Source of the DNA: Robiginitomaculum sp.
GTDB taxonomy: Bacteria > Pseudomonadota > Alphaproteobacteria > Caulobacterales > Maricaulaceae
DNA: 64,000 nucleotides
Direction of reading: 5' to 3'
Assembly: GCA_021776615.1 (NCBI GenBank)
Contig: JAJFFO010000017.1
Span: 1 to 64,000, forward strand
Shown here: piece after piece, positions 28,501 through 36,268 of the stretch
How positions within the stretch are numbered: the first letter of the stretch is position 1
Layout of the letters: every line of letters starts with the position of its first letter
Made by a program: the position numbers and the translations under genes
The notes under the pieces: model-generated
Told to the model about the DNA's origin: nothing
Databases searched by the model: none
The model's input: only the letters and a program-made list of their open reading frames with translations

Positions 28501-29396
28501 GGTGCATCCACGGCACTCAACATTTGCAACGCTCCCTTCCCGGGAGGCACCAAAGCGGCGGGCACAACATTGACAAGCGAGAGTTGGGCACTCATGCGGG
28601 TGAAATCGGCGCGCGAATTGGCGTCGATTGAGATACCGGTAATGCCAGCGGCGCTTTCAATCTGCCCCTCGGCAAATGCGATGATTTGATCACCGTCGCG
28701 GGAAAACCGGGCATTGGCATTGGGCGCGACCCAGTCAATACCTGACCGTTCATCGACAAAATGCAAAATGGCATCGCGCACCGCAAAGACCTGCAACCGC
28801 CCCAGAAGTTCAGGAATGGAGGGTTGGCCGTCTTTGTTCGCCGCCAAAGCGTTATTGACATTGCCGAACTTAACCTGATCGGGCAACCCAATACCGGCAC
28901 CAACAGCGCCATCCATTCTGCGCCTAAGGGAAAATTCGCCGCCAACGGCAATGACGCTGCGCAATATGGTTTTGCCCTGCACCAGACCAAGGCCGGAAAC
29001 CCCAACATCAAACCTTGGGGCCTGCACCAGCACACGCCCCGCCCCATCCAACACCTGAACATCTCGCGCCGCGAAAACGATCGTGCGCTCATCAGGCGAC
29101 CAACTGGCCTGCAAGATGCCAATATGGGCTTGCTCACCCGCAAACACTTCAACTAAAGCGGCCTCGGCGTCGGCTCGTAAAAATCCTAAAGATATCGGAC
29201 CTTGCGATAACCGCCATGCCAGCCCACCACAGACCGCAATGGCCAAGGCTAATAGTAATGCAGCAACCTCAAGGGCGTGCACAAGAAAAGAACGCCACAC
29301 CTTTTTGCTATGGCCCCCACCACGGCTTAATTCAGGGCTTAGTTCGGGTCTTTGCTGAGGTTGAGAAGAAGAGGCGGTCACTAAACGGTTGTCCAA
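25539..29396 (-). CDS. Large AsmA/YhdP-like (DUF3971) envelope protein
   Basis: About 1285 residues. An N-terminal membrane helix (LEVAALLLALAIAVCGGLAW, about residues 41-60) is followed by a very long beta-rich region. The C-terminal AsmA-like part includes FKLGNVPAFARVLSLGSLTG and the DQVEKSMKLSGALAPAYALN segment, both typical of YhdP/DUF3971 proteins. Such proteins form periplasmic bridges that move phospholipid to the outer membrane. After about residue 1100 comes a long Glu/Pro/Ala-rich tail, absent from E. coli YhdP and partly built from 15-bp DNA repeats. The start is uncertain: TTG at 29396 or GTG at 29381, neither with a clear ribosome site. Confidence 0.85.
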   Translation of the reverse strand: MDNRLVTASSSQPQQRPELSPELSRGGGHSKKVWRSFLVHALEVAALLLALAIAVCGGLAWRLSQGPISLGFLRADAEAALVEVFAGEQAHIGILQASWSPDERTIVFAARDVQVLDGAGRVLVQAPRFDVGVSGLGLVQGKTILRSVIAVGGEFSLRRRMDGAVGAGIGLPDQVKFGNVNNALAANKDGQPSIPELLGRLQVFAVRDAILHFVDERSGIDWVAPNANARFSRDGDQIIAFAEGQIESAAGITGISIDANSRADFTRMSAQLSLVNVVPAALVPPGKGALQMLSAVDAPLDATIVFATGEDGLLRAADGEIIISAGVYRNGEQEVLIEGAQLILAFDPIAAMVNIQSASLQTAAVSTKLQGNLTGLDPANLAVGQTVGFDLTFEDMVINPPGVFAQPVAVNRVRLDGEFLPATGHASFRNFSLSVFELAFHGDGAFTFPNEGMDEDDPLLVLNARSEGQISPRQVVALWPVDFAKGGRDWIDRNVLGALLHDFTLDMQLPQGVRHAPHLENDMLSLSFSFDEAASHFVHAMTPLRTAEGTAVLQGNRFDLVLESGRIINTELTDGFVEIPRLSPKGVTGNFGAHTQGPLTDVVHLLDEKPLEFISRYGLSPDAITGLGEMDFVVHRPMRVDVPVRKITFSAKGNYDAIKVAGLVAGQDFSEGVAAFLVDEEGMNVEGEGRLGLAQGAFTWKEKFFPENEPRTQLAIDVTTDSSLFDELGIPTRLFLDGPVKLHVETSGAGLSLHAASLEADLTEARLMSFGGDWEKPAGQKGQAKFNIKERDAGGYEISDIKATTEGFILEGDLSIAAEGGLRRAHISRAQMSEIFDFSADLQRDEDGAFVITGHAAQLDARGFVRGLSSGTNANLAIPVSAEIVFDRALVSDEMILKNGSMDFKRSAEEFEILTFAAETPNGTTSFVIAPDEEGRRQLQGRADDAGLFIEALFGAANVSGGVLEMQGALGDDNGKNTKIEITMNDFKLGNVPAFARVLSLGSLTGIANTMGGEGLAFKTLYAPLEFENGKMKIGEARATGPALGVTVSGTVDQVEKSMKLSGALAPAYALNSALGNIPLLGKVLVSRKGEGVFGLSFRVQGPFDTLQVFVNPLSALTPGFLRRMFEGDSRASFGEQNRPETLNAGPEIAAENDAKTDGAPDSAPVDGQIDKPGALSTTPETSEEAPMETPEDFQELPTTKTAIEADIEDGDKTLDVVPAPLKEVVADAQIKSAPESELQAEPQAEAEAEIQTPADPEPTSLEPTSLELETEAEPEGEIPPIPNQ
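25593..25629 (-). repeat. 15-bp tandem repeat in the acidic tail of the YhdP-like gene
   Basis: CTCAAGGGAGGTTGG occurs twice in tandem (25593-25607 and 25608-25622) followed by a partial third copy. It is in frame and encodes the repeated peptide EPTSL in the C-terminal tail. In-frame repeats of this size are prone to slippage, so tail length may vary between strains. Confidence 0.8.
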
Positions 29397-29471
29397 TTGG
29401 CATTGATGGGCAATATCTTGCGGTGGGTAAGGCAGCGAGTATAGCAGCGCGAGCCTTTAAAAGGAGTTATG

Positions 29472-29984
29472 ATGAGCACAGCACTCGAAGCGGGCAGCAT
29501 TGCCCCCGATTTCACCCTGCCGCGCGATGGCGGTGGAACGGTATCGTTGAAGGAATTTCGAGGCAAAACCGTTATTCTCTATTTCTATCCCAAGGATGAC
29601 ACGCCCGGATGCACCACCGAAGCCATTGGCTTTTCCGAACAGAGTGAAGCGTTCGCAAAAACAGGCGCCGTGGTAATCGGTATTTCTAAAGATAGCGCCC
29701 AAAAACACGACAAATTCAAGGCAAAATATGATTTGAAAGTGGTTTTGGCTGCAGATGAAGCCTTAGATACCATCAAAGCCTATGGAGTTTGGGTTGAGAA
29801 GAACATGTATGGCCGCAAATATATGGGTATTGAACGCGCCACATATTTGATAAATGCCGATGGCAAAATCGCCAAAATGTGGCGCAAAGTACGGGTTAAG
29901 GGCCATGTTGAGGAGGTTTTAGCGGTGACACAATCTGGCCCGCTTGGTTCATCTGACCCATCTGATTCACCTGACAATGCCTGA
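29472..29984 (+). CDS. bcp: Peroxiredoxin Bcp/PrxQ
   Basis: A 170-residue thiol peroxidase of the Bcp family. The peroxidatic cysteine is in DDTPGCTTEAIGF. The resolving cysteine five residues later in E. coli Bcp is replaced by isoleucine, so it probably works as a one-cysteine enzyme or uses thioredoxin directly. The AAGGAG site at 29461-29466 fits ATG at 29472 better than the adjoining ATG at 29469. The last 20 residues (Ser/Asp/Pro-rich) are low complexity and encoded by imperfect short repeats. The end overlaps the next gene by 8 bp. Confidence 0.92.
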   Translation: MSTALEAGSIAPDFTLPRDGGGTVSLKEFRGKTVILYFYPKDDTPGCTTEAIGFSEQSEAFAKTGAVVIGISKDSAQKHDKFKAKYDLKVVLAADEALDTIKAYGVWVEKNMYGRKYMGIERATYLINADGKIAKMWRKVRVKGHVEEVLAVTQSGPLGSSDPSDSPDNA

Positions 29985-30795
29985 TCTCCTCCATCGCGCC
30001 GTGGCGCTTATGCGCACCACCGATCCGGTGCAAAAAGCCGCGCAAACCCAAAACCTTGCCGAGCAATGGCGCGGCGGCCAATTGGCGCTGTTGAACACTC
30101 CTACCCCGCCAACACCCCCGCACGAACCTGGCCGGCCGGCAGATTTGCAAATCGTCATGCCCGGGGCGGTCCCCAAACGGCGCATTGGTACGCCGCAAGG
30201 CCGTATCGCACTGTTGCACGCCATCGCCCACATTGAGCTTAATGCCATAGATTTGGCCTTGGATATGTTGGCGCGCTTTGCTTTTGATCCGGCCATTGCT
30301 GCCAACGACCGGAGCGATTTCGTCGATGACTGGATAAGTGTGGCCGATGACGAGGCCCGGCACTTCACCATGCTTAATGCGCGCTTACAGCAATTGGATA
30401 GCCATTATGGGGCGCACGGCGTGCATCACGGGTTGTGGGAAGCGGCGCAAAACACGGCGGACGATCTGGCCGCGCGCCTGGCCGTTGCGCCAATGTTGCT
30501 CGAAGCGCGGGGCCTTGATGTCACGCCGCCAATGATCGAAAAGCTAATCAGCGTGGGCGACAAACAAAGCGCTGGCGTTTTGAAAGTCATTTTTGAAGAC
30601 GAAATAGGCCATGTCGCCAAAGGTGTGCATTGGTTTGGCAAAGTCTGCGCGGCGCAGGGCTTCGGCTCGCCGCAAGAGCGCTTTCAGGCGCTAATACGGG
30701 AAAGATTGCCTGCCGGACTAAGAGGGCCATATAATCACGAAGCCCGCGAACGCGCGGGTCTTGGCGGCGATTATTACCAAAATTTCAACGCTTAA
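29977..30795 (+). CDS. DUF455 ferritin-like protein
   Basis: A 272-residue protein of the DUF455 (COG2833) family, a four-helix ferritin-like fold. Helix motifs with metal-ligand patterns are visible: IAHIELNAIDLALDM (E..H/E), DDEARHF, and EDEIGHV near residue 210. The family is uncharacterised and is thought to bind a di-iron centre. A proline-rich loop (TPTPPTPPHEPGRP) follows the first helix. The start is ATG at 29977, inside the end of bcp, giving an 8-bp overlap and likely coupling. Sharing an operon with a peroxidase suggests a part in iron or peroxide handling (inference). Confidence 0.85.
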   Translation: MPDLLHRAVALMRTTDPVQKAAQTQNLAEQWRGGQLALLNTPTPPTPPHEPGRPADLQIVMPGAVPKRRIGTPQGRIALLHAIAHIELNAIDLALDMLARFAFDPAIAANDRSDFVDDWISVADDEARHFTMLNARLQQLDSHYGAHGVHHGLWEAAQNTADDLAARLAVAPMLLEARGLDVTPPMIEKLISVGDKQSAGVLKVIFEDEIGHVAKGVHWFGKVCAAQGFGSPQERFQALIRERLPAGLRGPYNHEARERAGLGGDYYQNFNA

Positions 30796-30941
30796 GCGCC
30801 TCCTGAGCCGCTAATTTACACAAAAACCCTAGGAAATTGTGCAAATAGAGAGATGTTAATGTTTTTCCTGTTGAATTTACGGCGGTAATCCGCTTTTATC
30901 CCAGACGAATAGGGTATTAACGCCAACATTAGGGGGATCGG

Positions 30942-32177
30942 ATGATCGCACGAGTCCTGGAAAGGGCACGGGAGGTTCTTGAGCATATTTTCCCAGAGCG
31001 GCAGATTTATCACCGCAGCCATGGGGAAGTACGCTACCTCTCTTTAAGCAGCCGCACACAGATCATCGCATCTGTGGTTGCCGGTGCGGTATTTCTGTGG
31101 GTTGGCTACGCTACGGCCAGTGTGTTTTTAAGCGGCCATTTACTTTCTTCCCAATCCCAACAAGCTTTTGCCAGTCGTATGCATTTTCAGCGCCTTGTCG
31201 CCGAAGCACGCGCCAAGGAAGCCTCGACCCAGGCGCTGCTGGAAAGCCGTACGGTCGCTTTCGCCACCACCGCAGACAACATCGAACAACGCCTCAACAC
31301 GCTGCAAAAATTATTGGAACAATCGGACGGCTCAATTCTGGACACCTATCTGCCCGGTGAAATCGGGACCAGCCAATTGGTCATGAGCGCCGTAGCCGAA
31401 GACTACACACCGCGCCAATCGCGTGGCGATGTGGTGCCGAATATGGTTTTGACGTCACAAAATGCTGACCCCTTTGCCCGCATGGATCGTTTGCGTGAAA
31501 AAGGCAATCAGTTTCTCACCACCGCCGAGATGCAGGCAGAAAACCGTATTGAAAGCCTGCACGGCGTATTGGCCATGACCGGGCTGGGCGTCGAAGATAT
31601 TTTGGCGCAGGATAATAGCAAAATCGGCGGGCCACTGATCGCCCTCGACGAGACGCAATTGTTTGGCGAAGCCTTGGACATGGACGAAGATTTTGTGCGC
31701 CGGGTTACCCGTTTGACCGGCAGGTTGGCCAAAGCCGATCAATTGCAAAACGTCGTTCTTGAAGTGCCATTTGGCGAGCCCGTGGCCTCGCCCAACCGGT
31801 ACACGAGTGGCTTTGGCACGCGGGTTGACCCCATCACCCATCGTGCAGCACATCATTCCGGGCAAGATTTTGGTGCCTATCGCCTGGCCCCGATTACCGC
31901 AACAGCAGCCGGCAAAGTCACCTATGCCGGTTGGCGGGCGGGTTATGGCCGCTTGGTTGAAATTGACCACGGATTTGGCTTTAAGACGCGCTATGGCCAT
32001 ATGGCCAATATCAAGGTAAAGCGCGGGCAAACCGTCGAATTTGGGCAACAAGTTGGCGCTATGGGCTCGAGCGGACGCAGTACGGGCGTTCACTTGCACT
32101 ATGAAGTATGGTTCAAAGGTAAACCATATGATCCTCAAAACTTTTTGAAAGCTGGCCTCTATGTTCAACAAGGGTAA
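30942..32177 (+). CDS. M23-family peptidoglycan endopeptidase (LmdC-like, bactofilin partner)
   Basis: A 411-residue inner-membrane protein. A cytoplasmic N-tail of about 40 residues (ending around PERQIYHRSHGEVRYLSLSS) leads into one membrane helix (about 43-65), a coiled-coil-like stalk, and a C-terminal M23 LytM domain. The zinc ligands are complete: H and D in HHSGQDFG and HxH in HLHYEVW, so the enzyme should be active. Known relatives are Helicobacter Csd1 and Hyphomonas LmdC, whose partner bactofilins organise local wall cutting. The bactofilin gene follows with a 17-bp overlap, supporting the same pairing. Confidence 0.92.
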   Translation: MIARVLERAREVLEHIFPERQIYHRSHGEVRYLSLSSRTQIIASVVAGAVFLWVGYATASVFLSGHLLSSQSQQAFASRMHFQRLVAEARAKEASTQALLESRTVAFATTADNIEQRLNTLQKLLEQSDGSILDTYLPGEIGTSQLVMSAVAEDYTPRQSRGDVVPNMVLTSQNADPFARMDRLREKGNQFLTTAEMQAENRIESLHGVLAMTGLGVEDILAQDNSKIGGPLIALDETQLFGEALDMDEDFVRRVTRLTGRLAKADQLQNVVLEVPFGEPVASPNRYTSGFGTRVDPITHRAAHHSGQDFGAYRLAPITATAAGKVTYAGWRAGYGRLVEIDHGFGFKTRYGHMANIKVKRGQTVEFGQQVGAMGSSGRSTGVHLHYEVWFKGKPYDPQNFLKAGLYVQQG

Positions 32178-32670
32178 TGATTCCAACCGCAGGGGGGCTG
32201 AAACAGCTCCAAAACCAATTAGCACGAGTAAAAATATGACGCGCAACAACACCCCTTCCATCCTCAGTGCCGACCTTGTGGTCTCTGGCTCGATCAAGAC
32301 TCAGGGAGAAGTTCAGCTTGATGGTAGTGTCGAGGGCGATATTCGCGCTCAATCTTTGACCATTGGCGAAAAAGCTGTGGTCAAAGGTGAAATCCACGCC
32401 GAGCAAATTACTGTTCGCGGTAAAGTCATCGGCAAGCTGCGGGGGCGGCAAATCCAACTGACCTCCACCGCACACGTGGAAGGCGACATCACCCACTCCA
32501 CATTGGCGATGGAAAATGGTGCCTTTTTTGAAGGCCAATGCCATCATGACAATGACCCGCTTGGGTCGCGCAAAAACCCGGCGCCAAACGCCGCCAATCC
32601 AGCCGCTGCTAAACCAGCGCCTGCCGGCGTAGTACAGGCCGGTGCCGCTTTGGGCGCAAAAAAACCTTAA
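32161..32670 (+). CDS. bacA: Bactofilin (cytoskeletal polymer)
   Basis: A 169-residue bactofilin. The central right-handed beta-helix domain begins at ILSADLVVSGSIKTQGEVQLDG and runs to GDITHSTLAMENGAFFEGQC (about residues 34-126). Flanking N- and C-termini are disordered and rich in Ala, Pro and Lys. Bactofilins assemble into filaments at the inner membrane and recruit wall enzymes, here most likely the M23 peptidase encoded immediately upstream with overlapping reading frames. An internal ATG at 32236 (MTRNNTPSIL) could be an alternative start. Confidence 0.93.
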   Translation: MFNKGNDSNRRGAETAPKPISTSKNMTRNNTPSILSADLVVSGSIKTQGEVQLDGSVEGDIRAQSLTIGEKAVVKGEIHAEQITVRGKVIGKLRGRQIQLTSTAHVEGDITHSTLAMENGAFFEGQCHHDNDPLGSRKNPAPNAANPAAAKPAPAGVVQAGAALGAKKP

Positions 32671-32690
32671 GCAACAGGTTTCAGTTTTAT

Positions 32691-32730
32691 AAAAAAGCCC
32701 GCACCGATGACTAATCGATGCGGGCTTTTT
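32691..32730. terminator. Bidirectional intrinsic terminator between bacA and aqpZ
   Basis: AAAAAAGCCCGCA (32691-32703) pairs with TGCGGGCTTTTT (32719-32730) around a 15-nt loop that itself contains CGAT/ATCG. The G+C-rich stem flanked by A and T runs gives a typical rho-independent terminator on both strands. It serves bacA on the plus strand and the aquaporin gene on the minus strand, which converge here. Confidence 0.9.
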
Positions 32731-32772
32731 ATCGTCGGAGTTTCCAGACTTGGCCCATATTTGGTGCGGAAA

Positions 32773-33441
32773 CTAGTCTGCCAACACGCCGATTTTAAAC
32801 ATGATGCCAGCCAAGGCTGCACCGATGGCGGGCGCCACAAAGAACAGCCATAATTGGCCAAAGCCAGTGAATAGCGCCGGACCGAAACTGCGCGCCGGAT
32901 TGACCGAAACCCCGGTGACCTGAATGCCGACCAGATGGATCGCCCACAAGGTCAGACCAATTGCCAAACCGGCCATGGCCGCCGGCGCTTTCTCATGGGT
33001 CGCGCCAAGAATTACCACGACAAAGATAAAGGTGGCGACCACTTCAAATATGAAGGCGGCCTGCAAGGTGTATTCACCCAAATAGCCGGGGCCCCAACCA
33101 TTTTGACCAAGACCATTGGCGGCCACGTCATAGCCTGCCCGCCCCGTTGCAATGGCATAGACAATCGCCGCGCCAATGGCAGCGCCGATAAATTGCGCCG
33201 CCCAGTATTTGAGCATTTCCGCCGCCCCCATGCGCCCGGACACAAATGCCCCCAAGGACACCGCCGGGTTAACGTGGCAGCCTGATATCGGTCCAATGCC
33301 ATAAGCCATAGCGACAATCGCCAAACCGAAAGCAGCGGCAATGCCCGCCTGCCCGATCTGCGCGCCGCCCAACACGGCAGCCCCGCAACCAAACAAGACC
33401 AGTGTCGCGGTGCCGATCATTTCTGCGATATATTTTTTCAT
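32773..33441 (-). CDS. aqpZ: Aquaporin Z
   Basis: A 222-residue MIP-family water channel with six helices. The two pore motifs are NPA at residues 58-60 (GCHVNPAVSLG) and VSVNPARSFGP in the second half. AqpZ-like context, such as ARSFGPALF, favours water rather than glycerol selectivity. The frame is open 24 codons further upstream, but ATG at 33441 with GGGGAAA in front gives the standard MKKYIAEMIGT start. Water transport fits osmoadaptation; a link to glpK/glpD at 11-14 kb is less likely. Confidence 0.93.
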   Translation of the reverse strand: MKKYIAEMIGTATLVLFGCGAAVLGGAQIGQAGIAAAFGLAIVAMAYGIGPISGCHVNPAVSLGAFVSGRMGAAEMLKYWAAQFIGAAIGAAIVYAIATGRAGYDVAANGLGQNGWGPGYLGEYTLQAAFIFEVVATFIFVVVILGATHEKAPAAMAGLAIGLTLWAIHLVGIQVTGVSVNPARSFGPALFTGFGQLWLFFVAPAIGAALAGIMFKIGVLAD

Positions 33442-33755
33442 AATTTCCCCTTTTTGAGAATCTCTTAATTGCCGTCCCTGTGAATAGAAATACCAAGACA
33501 GGTGGCCCTCCACAAGAATTCTTAAAAATTCATGTTAAAATGTTGTAGGGTGTTTTTTGAAAAATTCGGCACTTGGTCCGCTGACATCATGTCGGCGTCG
33601 CCAATGTGAAAGGTGAGATGGTTTTACGCAATACGGGCAGCGGCGCGCCGGCACCCGTATTGCGCACAGAACACAGAGGCCTAATGGCTTGTAGGATATT
33701 GTGCTTTTAATTTTCTCCCTTATTCTGCCCGAGTTGAAAAACAACAAGGTGTCAT
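33442..33755. other. 314-bp gap with a strong palindrome and no convincing gene
   Basis: Between aqpZ and the small membrane protein lies non-coding sequence. The aqpZ promoter should be near its 33.45-33.5 kb end. The main feature is an 11-bp perfect inverted repeat listed separately. A minus-strand frame with CxxC and CPYC motifs crosses the gap but has no ribosome site and overlaps the next gene, so it is not called. Confidence 0.6.
33627..33664. repeat. Perfect 11-bp inverted repeat with palindromic loop
   Basis: CGCAATACGGG (33627-33637) and CCCGTATTGCG (33654-33664) are exact reverse complements. The 16-nt centre itself contains the 10-bp palindrome CGGCGCGCCG (33641-33650). The hairpin would be very stable. 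There is no T-run on either side, so it is not a standard terminator. It could be a protein-binding site or an RNA structure. Confidence 0.8.
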
Positions 33756-34169
33756 ATGACCGAACAGCAAATTGCCACATTATTTTTTGAAGTCCTTTCG
33801 GTGGCAAACGCGTCGATGATGAGTTATGTGACCATTGTGTTTGCCGTGATTGGGTCGAGTTATTTTATCGCCCATAAATTGCCAAAACGAATGTTGGCGC
33901 TGATTATGATTTTGTTTTCGATGATTTCTGTTGGTTACATCATGGAAATCACCAATGAATATGGCGATATTGTGCGCCTCGGCATGCTGATAAACGAGCT
34001 TTCGACCCGTGAAGGATCAAGCCTGCATTGGCATGGGGCTTCCTTTAAAGAAGGCAGATTTGCCTTATCTATTATGCAGCCACTAATGTCATTTATCGTC
34101 ATCAGCACCTATGCAGGCACAATATGGTTTGTTTTTCTGGCTCGCCGGTTGAATAAAAACAGCAAATAA
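33756..34169 (+). CDS. Small uncharacterised membrane protein, three predicted helices
   Basis: A 137-residue protein that I do not recognise. Hydrophobic stretches at about residues 20-40, 47-65 and 108-128 suggest three membrane helices. Between helices 2 and 3 is a polar loop with EITNEYGDIVRLGMLINELSTREG. No enzymatic motif is seen. ATG at 33756 has an AAGGTG-like site. It ends 3 bp from the convergent pccA gene. Base composition is slightly more AT-rich than its neighbours. Confidence 0.65.
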   Translation: MTEQQIATLFFEVLSVANASMMSYVTIVFAVIGSSYFIAHKLPKRMLALIMILFSMISVGYIMEITNEYGDIVRLGMLINELSTREGSSLHWHGASFKEGRFALSIMQPLMSFIVISTYAGTIWFVFLARRLNKNSK

Positions 34170-34172
34170 GCC

Positions 34173-36155
34173 TTATTCGAAACTCACCAACACTTCATCG
34201 GCAGCAACATTATCGTCCGCCGCCACATGTATTTCGCCAATAACACCATCGCGTTCAGCACGAATAATATTTTCCATCTTCATGGCTTCAACCACCAATA
34301 CCGGCTCGCCAGCCTTGACCTCCTGCCCTTGCGCCACTTCCACCAAAACTACACGGCCGGGCATAGGGCTTAAAATATGCTGGTCGGTGGCACTGCTGAC
34401 TTTTTCCGGCATGATAGCGTGCAAGGCGGCCGAATGCGGCGTGCACACCAAGGCCTGCACCTGCGCTCCGCGATAGCGCAATACATAGCCTTCGGTGCGA
34501 TCGTCCAGGGTCAGGGCAAATGGCTGACCATCCAAACAGCCGTCAAAAACATGCTTTGTCGGGTTCCAGTCACTGTGCAGATCATACCATTTTTGCCCAT
34601 GTCTGATTTCCGCACCGCCATCATGCAGTCGAATTTGCACGGGATGGGCGACACGGTCCAACAGCACCACCCAATCCAGCGGCGCCGGGGCTGGCGGTGT
34701 CATTCGGCCGCTGATTTGCGAGGCGCGCGACCGTAAAACCGCGGCCATGAAGGCGGCGGCGGCACAAAGCACAAGCTGGGCGCCCTTGTCCGGCGGGGTA
34801 CCGTTAAAGCCATCAGGAAACTCTTCATCGATATAGGCGGTGGTTATATTACCGCTCTGAAATCGTTTTTGCCCAATAACTGCGCTCAAAAATGGAATGT
34901 TGGATTGCACACCGGAGATATCAAACCCGTCCAGCGCCATCTGCATCGCCCTAACCGCGCTTTGCCGGTCTTTGCCATGGGTGACCAGTTTAGCCAGCAT
35001 CGGATCATAAAACAGCGAAACTTCGTCGCCCGCCCGCACGCCAGAATCGAGGCGCACCTGATCGGATTGCCGCGGCGGCGAAAACCGGCTTAGGCGGCCA
35101 ATCGAGGGTAGAAAATTGCGATAGGGATCTTCGGCGTAAATGCGTGTCTCCACCGCCCAACCGTCAATACCGATATCGTCTTGTTTCAGCGATAGTTTTT
35201 CACCAAAGGCGATACGGATCATCTGCTCGACCAGATCAATGCCAGTGATCATTTCGCTGACCGGATGTTCAACCTGCAAACGCGTGTTCATTTCCAAAAA
35301 GAAGAAATTGCGCTCCTTATCGACAATAAACTCCACCGTTCCGGCGCTATCATAATCAACCGCCGCCGCCAAAGCGATGGCCTGCGCGCCCATGGCATCG
35401 CGGGTAGCGGCATCCAAAAACGGCGACGGGGCTTCTTCAATGACTTTTTGATTGCGGCGTTGAATGGAACATTCGCGTTCATTGAGGTGGATGGTATTGC
35501 CATGCTTATCGCCAAGCACTTGAATTTCGATATGGCGCGGATCGGTAATAAAACGTTCGATAAAAATCCGCTCATCGCCAAACGCCGTGCGCGCTTCATT
35601 GCGTGCCGAGGTAAAGCCTTCGCGCGCTTCCTCGACATTATGCGCAATGCGCATGCCTTTGCCGCCGCCGCCCGCCGAGGCTTTAATCATCACCGGAAAA
35701 CCAACTTCCGTGGCGATGCGAACCGCCTCTTCCGGGTTCTCAATAAGCCCCATATGACCGGGTACAGTGTTGACCTTGGCTTTGGCGGCAAACTTTTTGG
35801 AAGCGATCTTGTCGCCCATAATTTCGATGGCTTTGGTGTTAGGGCCAATGAAGGCAATCCCTTCCTTGTCCAGACGTTGCGCAAAAGCGGCATTTTCCGA
35901 CAAAAACCCGAAACCGGGGTGCACGGCCTGCGCGCCGGTCTGTTTGGCGGCGGCTATGATTTTGTCTATGTCCAAATAACTTTGCGCCACGGGTGCCGGG
36001 CCAATGCACACCGCTTCGTCGGCCATTTCCACCGCCAGCGAATTGGCATCGGCGTCCGAATACACGGCGACACTGGCTATTTTTAATTTTTGGCAGGCGC
36101 GAATAATCCGCACCGCAATCTCGCCGCGATTGGCAATAAGAATTTTTGTAAACAT
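34173..36155 (-). CDS. pccA: Acyl-CoA carboxylase alpha subunit (biotin carboxylase plus BCCP)
   Basis: A 660-residue biotin-dependent carboxylase subunit, most likely of propionyl-CoA carboxylase. The N-terminal biotin carboxylase domain starts FTKILIANRGEIAVRI and includes the ATP-grasp segment with ASAGGGGKGMRIA near residue 162. The C-terminus carries the biotin-acceptor domain with K626 in VVEAMKMEN. A middle BT-like region links the two, as in PccA. ATG at 36155 is preferred over one five codons upstream. The beta subunit gene is 5 kb away at 41.2 kb. Methylcrotonyl-CoA carboxylase is less likely given the beta partner. Confidence 0.92.
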   Translation of the reverse strand: MFTKILIANRGEIAVRIIRACQKLKIASVAVYSDADANSLAVEMADEAVCIGPAPVAQSYLDIDKIIAAAKQTGAQAVHPGFGFLSENAAFAQRLDKEGIAFIGPNTKAIEIMGDKIASKKFAAKAKVNTVPGHMGLIENPEEAVRIATEVGFPVMIKASAGGGGKGMRIAHNVEEAREGFTSARNEARTAFGDERIFIERFITDPRHIEIQVLGDKHGNTIHLNERECSIQRRNQKVIEEAPSPFLDAATRDAMGAQAIALAAAVDYDSAGTVEFIVDKERNFFFLEMNTRLQVEHPVSEMITGIDLVEQMIRIAFGEKLSLKQDDIGIDGWAVETRIYAEDPYRNFLPSIGRLSRFSPPRQSDQVRLDSGVRAGDEVSLFYDPMLAKLVTHGKDRQSAVRAMQMALDGFDISGVQSNIPFLSAVIGQKRFQSGNITTAYIDEEFPDGFNGTPPDKGAQLVLCAAAAFMAAVLRSRASQISGRMTPPAPAPLDWVVLLDRVAHPVQIRLHDGGAEIRHGQKWYDLHSDWNPTKHVFDGCLDGQPFALTLDDRTEGYVLRYRGAQVQALVCTPHSAALHAIMPEKVSSATDQHILSPMPGRVVLVEVAQGQEVKAGEPVLVVEAMKMENIIRAERDGVIGEIHVAADDNVAADEVLVSFE

Positions 36156-36268
36156 CAGCCCCGCCGACACATGAATAATTTATCTCAGTCTTAACCGCAC
36201 ACAGGCGGGGCGGCAACCGTAATGGCTTTGTTGGTAAAATATCAAGACAGGCAAGTTATGGTGCCGCC

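Noticed and set aside
33535-33807. Minus-strand frame with CVLC and CPYC motifs (possible zinc-ribbon microprotein)
   Set aside because: Cysteine pairs arise partly from the palindrome itself, there is no ribosome site, and it overlaps the start of a better-supported gene on the other strand.
35265-36086. 273-codon open frame on the plus strand
   Set aside because: Antisense to pccA; a GC-biased shadow with no recognisable domain.
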